Source of the DNA: Limnanthes douglasii subsp. nivea
Lineage: Eukaryota; Streptophyta; Magnoliopsida; Brassicales; Limnanthaceae
DNA: 64,000 nucleotides
Assembly: GCA_036936605.1 (NCBI GenBank)
Contig: JAUPFV010000005.1
Location: 127,032,453-127,096,452, forward strand
Reading direction: 5' to 3'
Of the stretch, positions 32,978 through 45,366 are shown one piece after another. The first letter of the stretch is position 1. Every line of letters begins with the position of its first letter. The notes beneath the pieces were generated by a model. The model was not told the DNA's origin. It saw only the letters and a program-made list of their open reading frames with translations, and searched no databases. The translations under genes and the position numbers were made by a program.

Positions 32978-33301
32978 TGTTACAGGACTCGTTAGGCACG
33001 ATAAATCCAAACTAGAAACCCAACGAAAGGTTCGAAGAATGGTAGAATAAGGACTAGGAGATAATGCTGTAAGTAAGAAGATTACCTCTAAGAACACAAA
33101 TTCTCTTCAATGAGTATATGAATAGACAATAGAGAGAAAGATAAAATAACTTGAAATTAGGATTATGCCTTTTCGGAGTTCCTGTCTCTCTTACATATAG
33201 ATTTAGAGTCATAAATAAAGAGAACCAAACAGTCATCAATTAGGGCTTAAATGAATGAAAAGTAACGGTAGGAGTAGGAGACCAATAGGATCTCTGTAAC
33301 A
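32978..33301 (-). repeat. Complete 5' LTR of the Reina-like element (324 bp)
   Basis: It has ends TGTTACAG and CTGTAACA, a perfect 8-bp terminal inverted repeat. Its outer ~70 bases equal 28171-28239. It is adjacent to the primer-binding site. Confidence 0.9.
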
Positions 33302-33955
33302 GCATTTAAGCACTGAACAAATAAAAGTTGATTTGAATCGAATCCTCAGCGATCAAACTAGAGTGAATAATCGAGAAATAGCCAAAACGAAACCATTAGA
33401 AGTCAAAGTTTTCGCACCTTTAGTCGACGATGAAACTACCCAAAGTTTTGATTTCACCCATGAAGGAGCATTTCATCGAGCATCTTCTGCGCGCACTCCA
33501 TTTTCCTATCTTCACCGTCCAGGGAAACCACCATCACCACACTAGCTCCCTCTCTCTGCCTCGCAGGGCCCTTCCCTGATCGCTCAATTACTTCTCGCTC
33601 CTGTCGCAAGAACAATGACACCTGGGGACCTCCTTTATATGATTGTTTTAAAAAATGCTTGTTTCCGACCCGTCCAAGAGGCTTGGAGTTGTTGAGTCAC
33701 TACAACACCCGTATACGGCACCTTTATATGATCTAGCTTGAAACCTGGCTGCTCAACCGGATCTCACCCGGAGTAGCGGCTTGTTTGAGCGTAGTGCACT
33801 TAATACATATCTCAAGAGCAACATCGAAGCAGACAAGCACTCAGACAAGTCCGATTTGAGCAAAAACAATAAAGAAGAAACAGTTGACTCGCGGAACCAG
33901 GAATCCAACTCAGCAGGGGCTCAAGTGTTACATAAACTAGACAGGTTGTAAAAAA
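33302..33955 (+). other. Right flank of the Reina-like element, partly open reading frames of unknown family
   Basis: Two short open stretches are seen. One is at 33333-33545 (it begins MNRILSDQTRVNN). The other, at 33799-33953, is polar (SNIEADKHSDKSDLSKNNK) and ends TAA. They are GC-balanced like 26400-27830 and may be the continuation of that interrupted unit. I recognise no family. Confidence 0.3.
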
Positions 33956-35532
33956 AATCATTCACCTCGTACCTTTAATTGATATTTTAATAATTTATCA
34001 GGAAATATTAAAAAAATTAATCCTCACATTTTTCTTGATTAAGAAAATCATGAATATTTATTGAAATTAAATATATAAAAAAAATTATACATTTGATTTA
34101 TGGGGCATATGTCTAAATAATCTTAAGTTTAAATATGAGTTAGTACGAGTTATAACATTTATGTATAAAATCAAAAGGCTTCATACTAGTTGAGATATGT
34201 TCTGACTTATTTGTCATTGATCCTTCTCATATCTATCCGACTTGGAAATTTGGTCGCACATAACAAATTCTACCACTTTTACCTTTACCTCCCCTTAGTT
34301 GACTTACCTAATGCTCCCTCTAATTAGCTTGTTTCATGATTCATATCTAAGTCATAAAGTTTTACAATGGATATATTTGTTCACTCTTATTAGAGCATCT
34401 TAGAAGTTGCGCGTCACTTCTATTAATCAAGTCACACTATCTTTATACACTCTAATAAAGTCACTCCGTTTAATGAGCATGACTGATGGTTCATCATCTT
34501 CGACACCCAAGAATTTCATCCATATCACGTTTTCGTCTGGGTATGGAGCTCTAATACCAACTATTAGACCCAAATAATAGTATATCAACCACACGCAAGA
34601 TTAATTTCAAAACAACCAACCAAATAATAAAACAACCGATTTATTAACAAAATAAAACCACAAACCTAATCACTAAAAAATAATTAACGGTAAAATAAAT
34701 CAACAACCAAAACATTTATATGAAAAGACCACTTCGTTGTGAAGAGTAAAAGACCATGAGACTTATGAAGATTCCACCAAAAACACTTCTACTATTATGA
34801 TAAGTTGAAGGTAAAAGTATATCCAATTCAATATAATAAATATCTACAATCCACCAACAATTTTAAACATAATAAACTAACAAAAAAAGAAACAAAAATG
34901 AATAATATTATAAAAACTAATCCACTATTCCAAAAGTTATTTCTCCCGAACCGTAGTATCAAATAACAATCCAACCGGACATATTGAAGCTTTATATGTC
35001 ATAAACATGATGTCCAAATTTCAGCCAAAACCGACACCGTTTGACCATTGATCAAATATTTTAAACATAACTTCTTTAAAAATTCCGAAAATAAAAATTT
35101 CCCCAATACTAATCTTCATTCAGGCTAGGGGGAGCTCGCGCCCCCCTAGCCCCATAGTAAATCCGCCCACTGACACTCTGATTCGTCATCGCCAAAAAAG
35201 AAATATGAACCTACCGGCAGATGCACTAAAGAAATATAAAGTTTATAAACGTGCGTGCATAATATCTTATAAATTATATAGTGCATTTTTTAGTTAAGAG
35301 CTTTTGAAAATCTTATATTATACAAATGGTAATAAGATGAGTGGACACGTGTAATTGCGAGTTTAAATGAAGGAAAACTGTACATTAGGTGCAAAAACAC
35401 ATTAAGAGTGAAGCATATTGTAGGCATAATATGAGTACACAAATTAAATTTTTCTTTTAAAATTATGGATATATTACGTAAAGGTTGAAAATGTAAATGT
35501 GGAGAGGATATTTGTGCTAATGTTATAATGAA
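33956..35532. other. Unassigned AT-rich region with LTR-retroelement hints
   Basis: On the minus strand TGGTATTAGAGC at 34559-34548 looks like a Met-tRNA primer-binding site. The sequence to its right (34561 onward) could then be an LTR read on the minus strand, but no second LTR or gene was found. A 10-bp inverted repeat GGCTAGGGGG / CCCCCTAGCC with a 9-nt spacer lies at 35123-35151. The rest shows nothing. Confidence 0.3.
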
Positions 35533-36663
35533 GTGAATTGCTAAAAAAAACCTTTTTTTTACAATGTGAAGTCGTTTGTTTTGAATTTTAAAAATTATTA
35601 CGCGAAGTTATTTTTTTTACGATTTTGTCCTTCACGAAATATAGCGGAATATGGTATGTGGTACAAGTAATTCTTAACTTATGGTAGAAAAAATAGGTTT
35701 TCGTATAAATAGAAAAAATTACTCCATAAAGTTATCATAATTTTCAAAAAAAAAATTATCTACCTTCTCTCTACTTTCTTTCTCTAAACATAAAGAACTA
35801 AAACTAAAACTCGTTATCAATTAAAATGTTACTCCTTACCTTCAAAAACCACTTAATCATATATCATAACACTTGAATGACTTATTTGCACACACAAAAA
35901 CATATTTACATCTTAGTTATTAGAAAGGTTTCTCAAACCATAATGGATATTTTGTTTTCTTGTAAATTGATATTGTTTTTAGTTAGTATAAGTCTTTAGT
36001 AAGTAATGACCTACTAAAAAAATTACAAAAAGAGATAAAATTAAAAGATAAATGTTAAAAAATTAGAAAAAAAAACGATACAGGTCTGTCCGCCATTGCA
36101 CGGCAGACACAGAGGTCTGTACGCCAGACAATGGCGGATAGACCCCGTGTTTCTGCCATGCAATGGCGTCAACACCATCGTGTCCGTCATTTTCCCGGCG
36201 GAAAGTATTATCTTCTTCGACAGGATGATGACGACGAACACCACCTGGACGCCATCGTCTGGCAGAAACGAGCATTTTTTTATTTTCTTTTTAAAATTAT
36301 TTTTTCAGAAAAATAGAAAGATAGAATGGTCCATGTTCATGTTGGTTTGTAGAAAAACAAGTTTTGTTACCACTTCGGCAAGTATTTTTAATTTTACAAA
36401 GTTGAAAAAAAGAAGAGTTTTGGTTAGTTTAAGTTTTGAGTTTTTATGATTTTAGTGAGTTTTAGGAAGTAAAATGTTAGGTTATGGTAGATTCTCTGTT
36501 TTGCAACTTCGTGAAGTAAATAATGGCATAAAACGTAATTAAATGAACTTTTAAGGATTTTTTAGATTTTTTGCCTAGTGGCAATTTTGTAAATATTGAA
36601 AAACATAAAAAAACGACTTTACGGAGTAGTTTTGGCTATTTTTTAGCAATTCGCTATAATGAA
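35524..36663. mobile_element. Mutator-type element 3 (35533-36654) with 9-bp TSDs
   Basis: TATAATGAA is repeated at 35524-35532 and 36655-36663. The ends are GTGAATTGCTAAAAAA and, inverted, GCGAATTGCTAAAAAA. Further imperfect inverted similarity (GAAGTCGTTT / AAAGTCGTTT) follows. A 9-bp TSD supports Mutator. The interior is AT-rich except for a sharply GC-richer island at about 36085-36270. No transposase is visible. Confidence 0.8.
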
Positions 36664-38264
36664 TAGAATATAAAAGGGTGCTACAATTTTAAATAGTTTT
36701 TTTTTATAAAAACAGTGTGCTATCTATACAAAATGATTTACATGCATACAAGTACCACAAGCAAGAAAATGTAATATAATTAATTGTATTTGTTCATCTA
36801 TGTTCTTTATGTGCACCTATATTGTTTTACATATAAAATTATTTACACACTTGGTTTTGTTACATTTGATCATTCACACAAACAATATGGTGAATTACGA
36901 AACAGTCGACACAACATCTCTATAAGCCAAATGCGCTCCTTTTCCGTGCTAGAATGTCAAGGGATCTCCAAAGTAAAACACCAAATAGTATCCATCTCCA
37001 TGTTCAAAAATGTTATAGGTCAGGTAATTTCCATCTCCATACTCGAAAAGGCTATAGGCCGAATAATCTCCATCTCTATGATTGACAATGTTATAAGTCA
37101 AGTAATTCTTCGTCTTTATGATTAAAAAAATGATTACAAGCCAAATGATCTCCATCTCCACAACACAAAGGATTTAAGTCAAGTTATCTCCATGATATAC
37201 ACCAAGTGATCTTCATCTTCATCTCTTGTTTTTGCCTATCTATGTGTTTTTTGCATACTTCTCTTCATTCTTACAATGCCGCGAATGGGTCACTGACCAC
37301 GCTTACGGGCTACACAATGGGCCGTACTGAGCCCAAACCATTTGAGTCGATTAATACGAACGAGCTAAGTGGCCACGCCTACGGGCTACGTAAAGGTCAT
37401 ACTTAGCCTAATACCTTGTACATGGTATAATAAGAAAACTCATCTAGTATCAAGCCCTTGTTGGGCCACACAATGGGTCGAAATGACCTCGCCACGAATA
37501 TGCCGATGAGCAAGTATCACTCATAGCTACAGAATGAATCATACTAAGCTCGACCTTGTACGGATACGGTAGGACACCACAAAAATTGAACAAACACATA
37601 GATCTCCACTCATATAGCTATTCATTACGTCAATCCCTACCAAGCGCATTCTCATACAAGCACCACTTTGTCGCTTACATGCTCACCATCTACACATAGT
37701 CACCTACGAAATTCGGTAAATTCTCCAACATAAGGTTCACGACGGCTACAAAATAAAGGAAGTCTTCACTTCATCATTCACCAAAGACTATGGGGGGCTA
37801 CTCATCCTTATCCAACAAAAAAGCATAACATGCTGAAGAAGCATGTAACATCTTAGCAACATACTAATTGTTAGTTGTACACTTTTCCCTTGGGAAAATA
37901 AATCTTCTTATCCTTAATTGAGGTTTTGGCCGTCAAAAGTTTTTAACGAGGTAGGAACAATTAAGTACGAACCAAGCTGGAGTCGTCTTCGATAACAGTT
38001 CGGCTAGGAAAATCAATATAACCGAGGCATATAACTTTTCAAAGTCTAGCCGATGAGGCCGGCATAGTTTCTTTGGCATGATCAACGACGCCTCAACACC
38101 AAAGATAAATTAAGACAGAGCTATAAAAATTGACCGAATAAAATAAACAAGCTCCCTCAAATGCAAAGAAGAGCAAGAAGATTACATTATCTAGATATTA
38201 TATGCGAAAATTATATAGTCCTAAAGTTTTGCTACACTCCAACTGAAGGACTACGGGGGACTCC
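36664..38264 (+). mobile_element. Tat-like Ty3/gypsy 3' UTR remnant
   Basis: There is no pol, but the sequence has hallmarks of the long 3' non-coding part of Tat elements. These are a 39-bp tandem array (about 36955-37180), a ~77-bp imperfect repeat around TACGGGCTAC (37299 and 37376), a post-pol motif CTTTTCCCTTGGGAAAA with GTTTTTAACGAGGTAGG (about 37886-37960), and a polypurine-like CTACGGGGGACTCC right before an LTR-like start at 38265. The assignment is by analogy to the Tat copies further right. Confidence 0.5.
36955..37180 (+). repeat. ~39-bp minisatellite, about 5 copies
   Basis: The block CCATCTCCAT occurs at 36992, 37031, 37070, 37110 (diverged) and 37152, each followed by a variant of ATGTTATAGGTCAAGTAAT. 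It probably belongs to the hypervariable 3' UTR of a Tat element. Confidence 0.8.
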
Positions 38265-38587
38265 TGATAAAGAAAATTCCGTTTATAATATCCGAATAAA
38301 AATACAATATATTTGTAATTTAATTATGCGTTATTTATTATTTATATTTTATAACGAATATAAATAAATAAGAAAAGCGTGAAACGTTTATGTAATAGAT
38401 ATAAATAAAAAAAGAGAGACCAAATGTCTCGTATAATTTCTATAAATGGGATTTAAGCTCGAGATGTAAAGATAGATCAAATTTTATACAGTAATAAGAC
38501 TACGCACTTTCTTTCTTTCTCTATATTTTTCTCTCTTTTTTCTATTGAAATGGTTTAGGTAATTTGTTATGAATTTTATCCCTAACA
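38265..38587 (+). repeat. LTR-like sequence of a Tat element (start TGATAAAG)
   Basis: It begins TGATAAAGAAAATTCC after a purine tract, holds a TATAAATGG box near 38443, and may end at CCCTAACA (38587). The start resembles the minus-strand LTR that begins TGATAAAGGGGGATTCC at 52804. No partner LTR or TSD was found, so the right border is uncertain. Confidence 0.5.
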
Positions 38588-38790
38588 CCTTCCAAATCTA
38601 CCTCGTGAAGCAACAATCAACCAGGATGTGGTTGATGGATTCGGAAGAGTTATTGCAATAAATGTGGTTAGGGAAGTAGCGAAGCCCCAAGCGATCAGCT
38701 TGTCCTGAGTGGAGAGTTTGTCTATAATAGCCAGCTAAGCAATAAAGAAGTGTCTGAGGGTGTTACATTTATTCTATATCAAAGAAGCCT
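38588..38790 (-). pseudogene. LINE fragment: zf-RVT domain
   Basis: The minus strand reads LSTQDKLIAWG, then after a one-base shift YCNNSSESINHILVDCCF, then IWK after a stop. This is the zf-RVT zinc-binding block found after RT in plant LINE ORF2 proteins. The fragment is short, with no RT and no poly(A), and is a dead remnant distinct from the LINE at 20835. Confidence 0.65.
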
Positions 38791-39732
38791 AGTGAACTTT
38801 TGGGTTGACGGTTTTTATAAATAGTTCAAAAAAATATTGGTTTTTTGTTTTTTTAGTATTATACTCTTTTAGCCCTTTCACCAAAACAAAAAAGTATGAC
38901 ATGTTTTAAAATTGGGAGAACTTAGCTTGACACTCATTCTGACACAAGATCAACTACCACAATTTCTATTTACATACTAAATTCAACTTTTTAACACAAC
39001 ATCAATTTGTTTGTTGAAACAGAAGTTTCATATTTTCCTAACAAACAACTTCTTCCTTATATCCTAACAAAAAAATAAAAAAATTGAAAGCAAGAAGCTT
39101 ATCGACGAAGCTGGAACTTCAAATGAGGTAGTCTACTATTTTTATTCGAAGTAAAACTAGATCGAAGTAAATTTATCCATGGGTTTTTCCGATTTGGAAA
39201 CTTTTATCATACTATACAGTTGCGGTGTGGTGCAATTGCGGTGCTGATGGACCTTATTCACGCTGACAGCGACTAGCAAAAGGATATAAATATTAAAAAA
39301 ATTAGTATTTTGCGGTGTAACTTCTCCATGTCGGTGATATATCATTACCACGCTGGAAACTAATAAGGGAAGGAAAATATGATGGTAAACAAGCTAAATA
39401 TTATAAATAGATGGATTTATTTTATGTAATAAAATGTAAAGGAAAAAACTCAAGCAAGTATATGAATTGAGGAGGTCAAATGTAATAACTAGTGAGCATG
39501 TTTATAGTTAGTAAAGGAGTGGGGTGAAAATATCAACTTGTGAGAGGGTAAATACATAACTTAAAGACTTACTCATGTACTATGTAAAGGAGATTCCCTT
39601 TTTTCTCTCTGTGTAATCATTTCATTTCTCTCTCTAGAATTGTTAGCATACGAACATAGTTGTTACAGATATATACCCATACCAATATTACCGTGACAAC
39701 CCATCTAACTAAGAAATATCCAAGATTATTAC
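38791..39732 (+). other. Unassigned region ending in the presumed 5' LTR of Tat copy C
   Basis: The sequence up to about 39400 shows nothing recognisable. The part just before the primer-binding site at 39733 must include the end of the 5' LTR of copy C. I could not place its start, because no second LTR of this copy is present in the window. Confidence 0.4.
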
Positions 39733-39789
39733 TGGCGCCGTTTGTGGGAACACGATTGGTACCCGGATGTTAATTTGAAAACGTTGTAA

Positions 39790-41060
39790 AAGTAATGGAG
39801 ACGAAATATTGTGTAAAAGTAACGGAGATCTCTTGATCAAGGAACAAGTAACAAATGAAGGAAATAATAATGATCGGTATGATGAAGATCTACTAGAAGA
39901 ATCTGTCTTGCTAGCCCGTCGGAAAGAAATTTTCGACGATATTGAGAGGTTGAATACGGAAAAGGAGGCAATAATCAGTTCACGAAGAATTAGGTCCGAG
40001 GTCCGATGAGAACGGACAGTTTGAGCCGATCAAATCAAAATACTTCTCAATTTTAGGAGAAGCGTCAAAGGAAAAGCCATCGTTATTTGAAGAGACGAGC
40101 AAGATCTAAACGTCGTTACGAATCGACATAATCTAGGGAATATTCATCACACAACTCGGATGAATCTTTTTCCTCGAAAAGGGATACACGACATCAAAGA
40201 AATTACGATAAAAAATATTCGAGGAGGCACAGAGGTGCTCTTCGGTCAGCTTATAGTTTAAAGATTTCAAGGAAGGAAAAATCTGATATGGGAAGATAAA
40301 CATTTACTCCGATGAGCCTAATAAAGTTGTGAACGTAGCTCGACATGAACGGGAAAATCCATGTATGTGAATTCAATCAGCTAACCATAATCTCCAGTAT
40401 CGTATGAGTAATCAATTTACCTATCCATCTGATTAAGTTTTATATGCAGCGATGAATGAAGGTTTCAAAGATAGTGTATAAAGTGGGTCACAATTAGAGA
40501 TCATCCCCACTCTCCCTGGAAATCATTTTTGGTCAACTTCTGAAGAGGTTTGATATCTCTAAACTCGAAAAGTTGGACGAAACTCAAGATCCGAATAACC
40601 ACATCGAACAATTCAAAAACTTTATGATTAATTACGATGACAACGATGAGTTATTATGTAAAGTTTTTTCTCAAACCTTTAAGAATGTTACATCAAAGTG
40701 GTGTAATCAGTTGCCTTAAGGTTGTATTAAGCGTTTTGACATGTTGTAAAGTATGTTTCGTTAATATTTTATATGAAGTAAGAAGTTCCAAGCGAATAGG
40801 GATACAATCATCTATTGCAGACAGAAATCTGGGGAAAGCCTTAAAGAGTATACAAATAATTTTATCAAAGTAAAAATTAATATTGACTTTTGCGAGGACG
40901 ATGTGGCATTGGTTGCTTTCCGAATGGGTTTGCTCTGAGCGGTCATGAAGGATAATATCGCCAAAACACAAGCCATAGTGTTTTGAGTATTGCTGGAACA
41001 TATAGAGAAAATAATTTTGGTGAAAGAAACATGGGTATCAGAGTTGGAGTCTATGTCATA
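39790..41060 (+). pseudogene. gag of Tat copy C
   Basis: The polar, charged N-terminal part (LLARRKEIFDDIERLNTEKEA) is followed by an Arg/Ser-rich stretch. The Tat capsid block (KLDETQDPNNHIEQFKNFM, near 40570-40630, and VFSQTFKNVTSKWCNQLP) comes next. Several stops and shifts break it. It forms the particle shell in active relatives. Confidence 0.7.
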
Positions 41061-41399
41061 GTTTAATCAAAATCAATTTTACTAAGGTCTGATCGTGGTA
41101 AGAAATAATGTGCTACCAGTAAATGTCTGACAATAATTATGGCAACCAACAAATATTGTCCAAGCTCAAGAACCAGTTCAAACAATAATTATCGTGCCTC
41201 TAAGAATCAAAGAATATGCACCAGTTTCTAACACTCAGCGATATGTCAGACTCGTGTCAAACAAATAGATCCGACCAACGCTTTTTTCCGATCTTAATGA
41301 ATGTGTAGCAACCATGTTCGAGAAAGCACGTTCACATGTGTAGATCAAAAAATATTTTTATGACTACTTATAGTTAGATAAAGAATCCACCAACAATCC

Positions 41400-42660
41400 T
41401 ACGCTTAGATCGGACAATTGTAGGGTTTACTGGAGTAACAATTGAAGTGGTAGGATAGTTTTTGGGAAGATTTGAATCTGGCCGGGGACAATTCAAGAAG
41501 GTAGTTAGCGTCTTATTCATTATGGTGGATGCCCCAACATCCTACAATGAAATCTTTGGAAGGTCTTGGCTAACTAAAATACATGATGTGACATCAATTG
41601 TCACCAATGTCTGAAATATGTGGTGGGGAACAATGTGGGAACGGTTAGAAGGAGTCAAAAAATGGCAAAAGAATGTTATCGTACAGCTTTAGCCCCTAGG
41701 AAAATTAAGAGAATCAAATCAAAGAAACAATAGGAATCAATGGGGTCTTCCTCGGGATTCGATCTCGTGGATAATCCGAGGGAGACCCCATTGTTTATGA
41801 TTCCAGAAGACAATTTTGAGGATCGTAATTTTCTCACGGTAAAAGTTTAAAAATTTGCGCAAAACTATCTTTGGAAGTGAAGGAAAATTTAATTCAGTTC
41901 TTGTCAATAAAATTGCATTTGTTTGCATGGTGCACAGAAGATGTTAAAGGGGTGCTTGTGGACATCATCTGTCATAGGTTGCCAGTTCGAAGTAATGTTC
42001 GTCCGATAATCCAGAAGATGAGATCATTTTCTTAAGAATATACCAAAGCTATTATGGCAGAGGTAGATTGTTTGACTAAAGTTGGACACATACGTGAATT
42101 AAAGTATCTTTTATGGATTGATAATCTGGTTCTGGTAAAGAAAAAGAACGGAAAATGGTGGATGTGTGTAGATTTCACTGGTCTAAATAGAGGTTGTCCC
42201 AAAGATCGCTTCCTAGTACCACGAATAGTTCAGTTAGTGGATTCAAATTCCGGGAACCGGTTACTCTCTTATATGGATGTGTACGCCGTATATAATCATA
42301 TCCAAATAGATCCAAAGGATCAAGAGAGTACAATTTTCATCACCGGAAAATGGTTATATTGCTATAAGATAATACCGTTTGGGTTTAAAAATGTTCGAGC
42401 AACTTACCAACAATTAGTAAACAAAGCTTTTGAGGCTCAATTTTGAAAAATTGTGGAAGTGGATATTAAATGATGTGTTGGTAAAAGGCAGAAGAGATGA
42501 GAACCATTTGATAGATCTAGAAGAAATTTGTGCTAATCTGACAAAGGTAAATTTGAAATTGAATCCATAAACATGTACATTTGGAGTGAGATCTGGAAAG
42601 TTTCTGGGATACCTAATCAGTGAGCATGGGATAGAAGCTTATCCGGTGTAGTTAAATGTT
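41400..42660 (+). pseudogene. Protease-RT of Tat copy C
   Basis: The block MVDAPTSYNEIFGRSWLTK (about 41520-41580) lies at the end of the Tat protease region. The RT is open over 42054-42446, with VGHIRELKY, LVLVKKKNGKWWMCVDF, LNRGCPKDRFLVPRI, LLSYMDVY and IIPFGFKNVRATYQ. The catalytic YxDD region just after (about 42460-42480) reads NDVLVK in place of the expected DDMLVK. A frameshift precedes it. RT is therefore inactive. Confidence 0.8.
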
Positions 42661-42859
42661 TTGTGCACTATGGCACCTCCTCCGACGCTTAAGGAAGTAC
42701 TAATTTTAACAGGAAGATTGGAAGCCTTAAATAGATTCATATCAAGATCATCAGATAAGTGGGCTATACTTTTCTAAGTGTTGAGAATATCAAATTGTTT
42801 TGACTGGACTCAAGAGTTCTCCAAGGTGTTTCATCGGATAAAATAATATCTTTCCTCGC

Positions 42860-43690
42860 CTTAAATTTTGACTAAACCAAATCTGAAAGAGAAATTTTAC
42901 GTTTATCTAGCGGTGTCAAGTTATGTTGTTAGTGCGGTTTCGATTCATGAAGAAGAAAACACTCCAAAACCAGTATATTATATTAGTAAAAATCTTCAGG
43001 ATACTAAGAAGCGATATTTGAAGTTAGAGAAATTAGCCTTTGGATTGATAACTACTACGCGAAAAATGAGACATTATTTTGGGCTCATTTTATCATCGTA
43101 CAAACATCTTTTCTATTGAAGAACATGTTTCAAAGACCCGATGTATCAGGAACAATGACTAAATGGCCGGTTGAATTGGAGGATCTTGATATTTTATTTG
43201 AGCCTATGACTACAATCAAAGCACAAGCATTGGCGGATTTTTTAGTTGAATTTTCATTTTGAACGTTTGGACATGGAAATTGATGAAGAATATTTGGGGT
43301 CATAGTGGACGGTCAGAACAGATGGGGGTTCAAGCGCATCCAGGTGTGGTGTATGTATCAAGCAATCTGATTCGGGTTTAAGGCTTCCAATAATGAGGCA
43401 GAATATGAAGCTGCTTTAGCATGGTTGAGACTCCAAGATTTGTGGGGCCAAAAAATTAAGGTTGGTGAGTGACTCACAACATCTCATAAACCATGCATCT
43501 GGTCAGTCCGAGGCAAGAAAATATCATTTTGTGAAATATTTGAGGGCGTTAAAGACTTTAACATTGTTTTTTGAAAGCATCAGGTACGAACATTTTCATA
43601 AGGCTGGAAATTTTATGGCTGATTCTTTGGCTATTTGTATTCCGAGGAGTATCCTTGGATTGCCACGCAAGAAAACCCTTCAATAGTGAT
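42860..43690 (+). pseudogene. Two RNase H domains of Tat copy C
   Basis: The first RNase H is seen as FYVYLAVSSYVVSAVSI, KPVYYISKNLQDTKKRY and KLEKLAFGLITTTRKM. After the strand-passing end (KWPVELEDLDILFEP, LADFLVEF), a second, archaeal-type RNase H follows: VSDSQHLINHASGQSEA and FHKAGNFMADSLA. A tandem pair of RNases H is characteristic of the Tat lineage. Catalytic residues of the first domain are not all preserved. Confidence 0.75.
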
Positions 43691-43949
43691 AGGTTCCGAG
43701 TCAGTAGAAGGGTCTATTGAAGCTTTTCAAATTTCTACAATTAGAGCAAAATATTGGAAGAGCGAGATTAAAGAATATTTGGTGAATGATGTGTTACCCG
43801 TTGACAAGGTGATGGCTAAAAGAAGCATCTGGCTATATTGTCCTCAGAGATGTATTGTATAAAATATCTTTCAGTCGGCTTTTACTTTGATGTTTAGGGG
43901 AAAATGAGTCCGAAATGATATTATCATAATTACATTATGGGGAAGGATC

Positions 43950-44917
43950 AACACATTGTGGGTATAAAACATTGATACGGAGAGTTCTTCTAGCAGGGTA
44001 CTACTGGCCAACAATTTTTTCATATGCTAAGGAATTATTTCAAAGATGTGATACTTGTTAAAGATTTACTAATACGATCCATACACCAGGATTACCTCTT
44101 GAGTCAATATATGAATCATTACCTTTTGGCTGATGGGGCATTAACCTGGTCGGACCATTACCAATGGCATCTGGAGCGTGACAAACGATAATTGTCGCAA
44201 TGGATTATTTTTCTAAATGGATGGAAGGTGAACCATTAGAAGGAATAAAAGCTAAGGACATAATTCGATTTATCGTTTCTAATATTTGTTGTCGTTTTGA
44301 GTTCCGAGGAAAATAACGATGGACGGGATACAATAATGCTTTTCGGCACTTTTCCATCCACAAGCAAATGGCCAAGTTGAATATACCAATCAAAAAATTC
44401 TGGATATTTTGAAAAATAATTTGGAAGGCAAGGCTGAAAAATATTCGGACTATTTAGATTAATTTTTATGGGCATACAGAACCACTCGTCGGACGGCCAC
44501 GCAAGAATCACCGTTTGCATTGGTTTATGGTATCGATGCAGTGGTTTCATCCAAAGTAATTTTCCCATCACATTGAATCAGTGAATATTCAGAAGAAGAA
44601 AATGACAAAGGAAAGCATACAGAGTTAGACTTGATAGAAGAAAAAAAAGGAGGGCACAGTTAAATTCTCCATACTATCAGACTTTAATGATAAGTCGGTA
44701 TGCTTCTAAGGTTAGAAGACGCGAGTTTAAAGCAGTGGATAAGGTGTTGAGGAAGGTATTTCTTCATACGAAAGAAAAGTGGCTTGTTAAATTAGGCATT
44801 AACTGGGAGGGTCTGTATACGGTAACGAAAAAAGTTAAACTAGGAACATATCGACTTAAAGACAAAGAAGAAAGAGATATTATTAACCCGTGGAATATTG
44901 AACATCTCAAGTTATAA
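43950..44917 (+). pseudogene. Integrase of Tat copy C
   Basis: The finger and core are badly decayed: remnants of DTC, DWWGIDLVGP-like and MDYFSKWMEGEP motifs are scattered over frames. The end is clear. RRREFKAVDKVLRKVFLHTK and NWEGLYTVTKKVKLGTYRL, ending PWNIEHLKL at 44917, are the standard C-terminus of Tat integrases and match 63629-63844 of copy E. Confidence 0.78.
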
Positions 44918-45102
44918 TTCGAATGTATGTGTATATTTGTAAATATTTTCCTTAAGAACTTATGTAAGTATCGGTGGCACACTCTTTCCTACCTTGGTGG
45001 CGCAGGAAGGTTTTGATGAGGTATCCTAATAGCCGACTTATATATAATATTACTTTACCATCTTAAAACAACATAAAAAAAATCTTTATCTTTTTTGGAC
45101 CG

Positions 45103-45366
45103 GAAGGGTCTTCCAGTGAATGTTAGTCACCAATTTTTGTTTTTTCTTAAACCAGAAGGGTTTTCCAACAAATGTTGGTCAATAGTTTTTTATCGTTTTT
45201 GGACCGGAAGGGTCTTCAAACCAATGTTGATCAACAATTTTTATCTTTTTTGGATAGGAAGGGTCTTCCAACGAATGTTGGTCAATAATTTGTATCCTTT
45301 TTGGACTGGAAGGGTCTTCCAAAAAATATTAGTCAACAATATTTATTTCTTTTTTAGTGGAAGAGT
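45103..45366 (+). repeat. 51-52-bp tandem array in the 3' UTR of Tat copy C, six copies
   Basis: GAAGGGTCTTCCA-type blocks fall at 45103, 45155, 45207, 45258, 45309 and 45360 (the last diverged). Each is followed by a variant of AATGTTRGTCAAYAATTTTT. The regular period shows local unequal copying. Confidence 0.9.

Larger units (their letters stand above)
28163..33301 (-). mobile_element. Reina-like chromovirus (Ty3/gypsy), minus strand, 5.1 kb
   Basis: Read on the minus strand, the order is 5' LTR (33301-32978), primer-binding site, gag-pol (32913-28269), polypurine tract and 3' LTR (28239-28163). The short LTR, the CYNCDEK-like gag finger and a C-terminal chromodomain fit the Reina clade of chromoviruses. 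The polyprotein has only one visible frameshift. The 3' LTR has lost most of its length, and the flanks do not show a matching 5-bp duplication (TGATC against GCATT). Confidence 0.9.

Noticed and set aside
28158..33306. A 5-bp target-site duplication around the Reina-like element.
   Set aside because: The bases are TGATC on the left and GCATT on the right; no shift of one or two bases makes them match.
35123..35151. GC-rich hairpin as the 3' end of a Helitron.
   Set aside because: A Helitron end needs CTRR a few bases after the hairpin and a TC start within reach. Neither is convincing here.
38265..39732. Treating 38265-39732 as one long LTR of Tat copy C interrupted by the LINE fragment.
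   Set aside because: It is possible, but no second LTR copy exists in the window to test it, and the LINE fragment shows no insertion signature.
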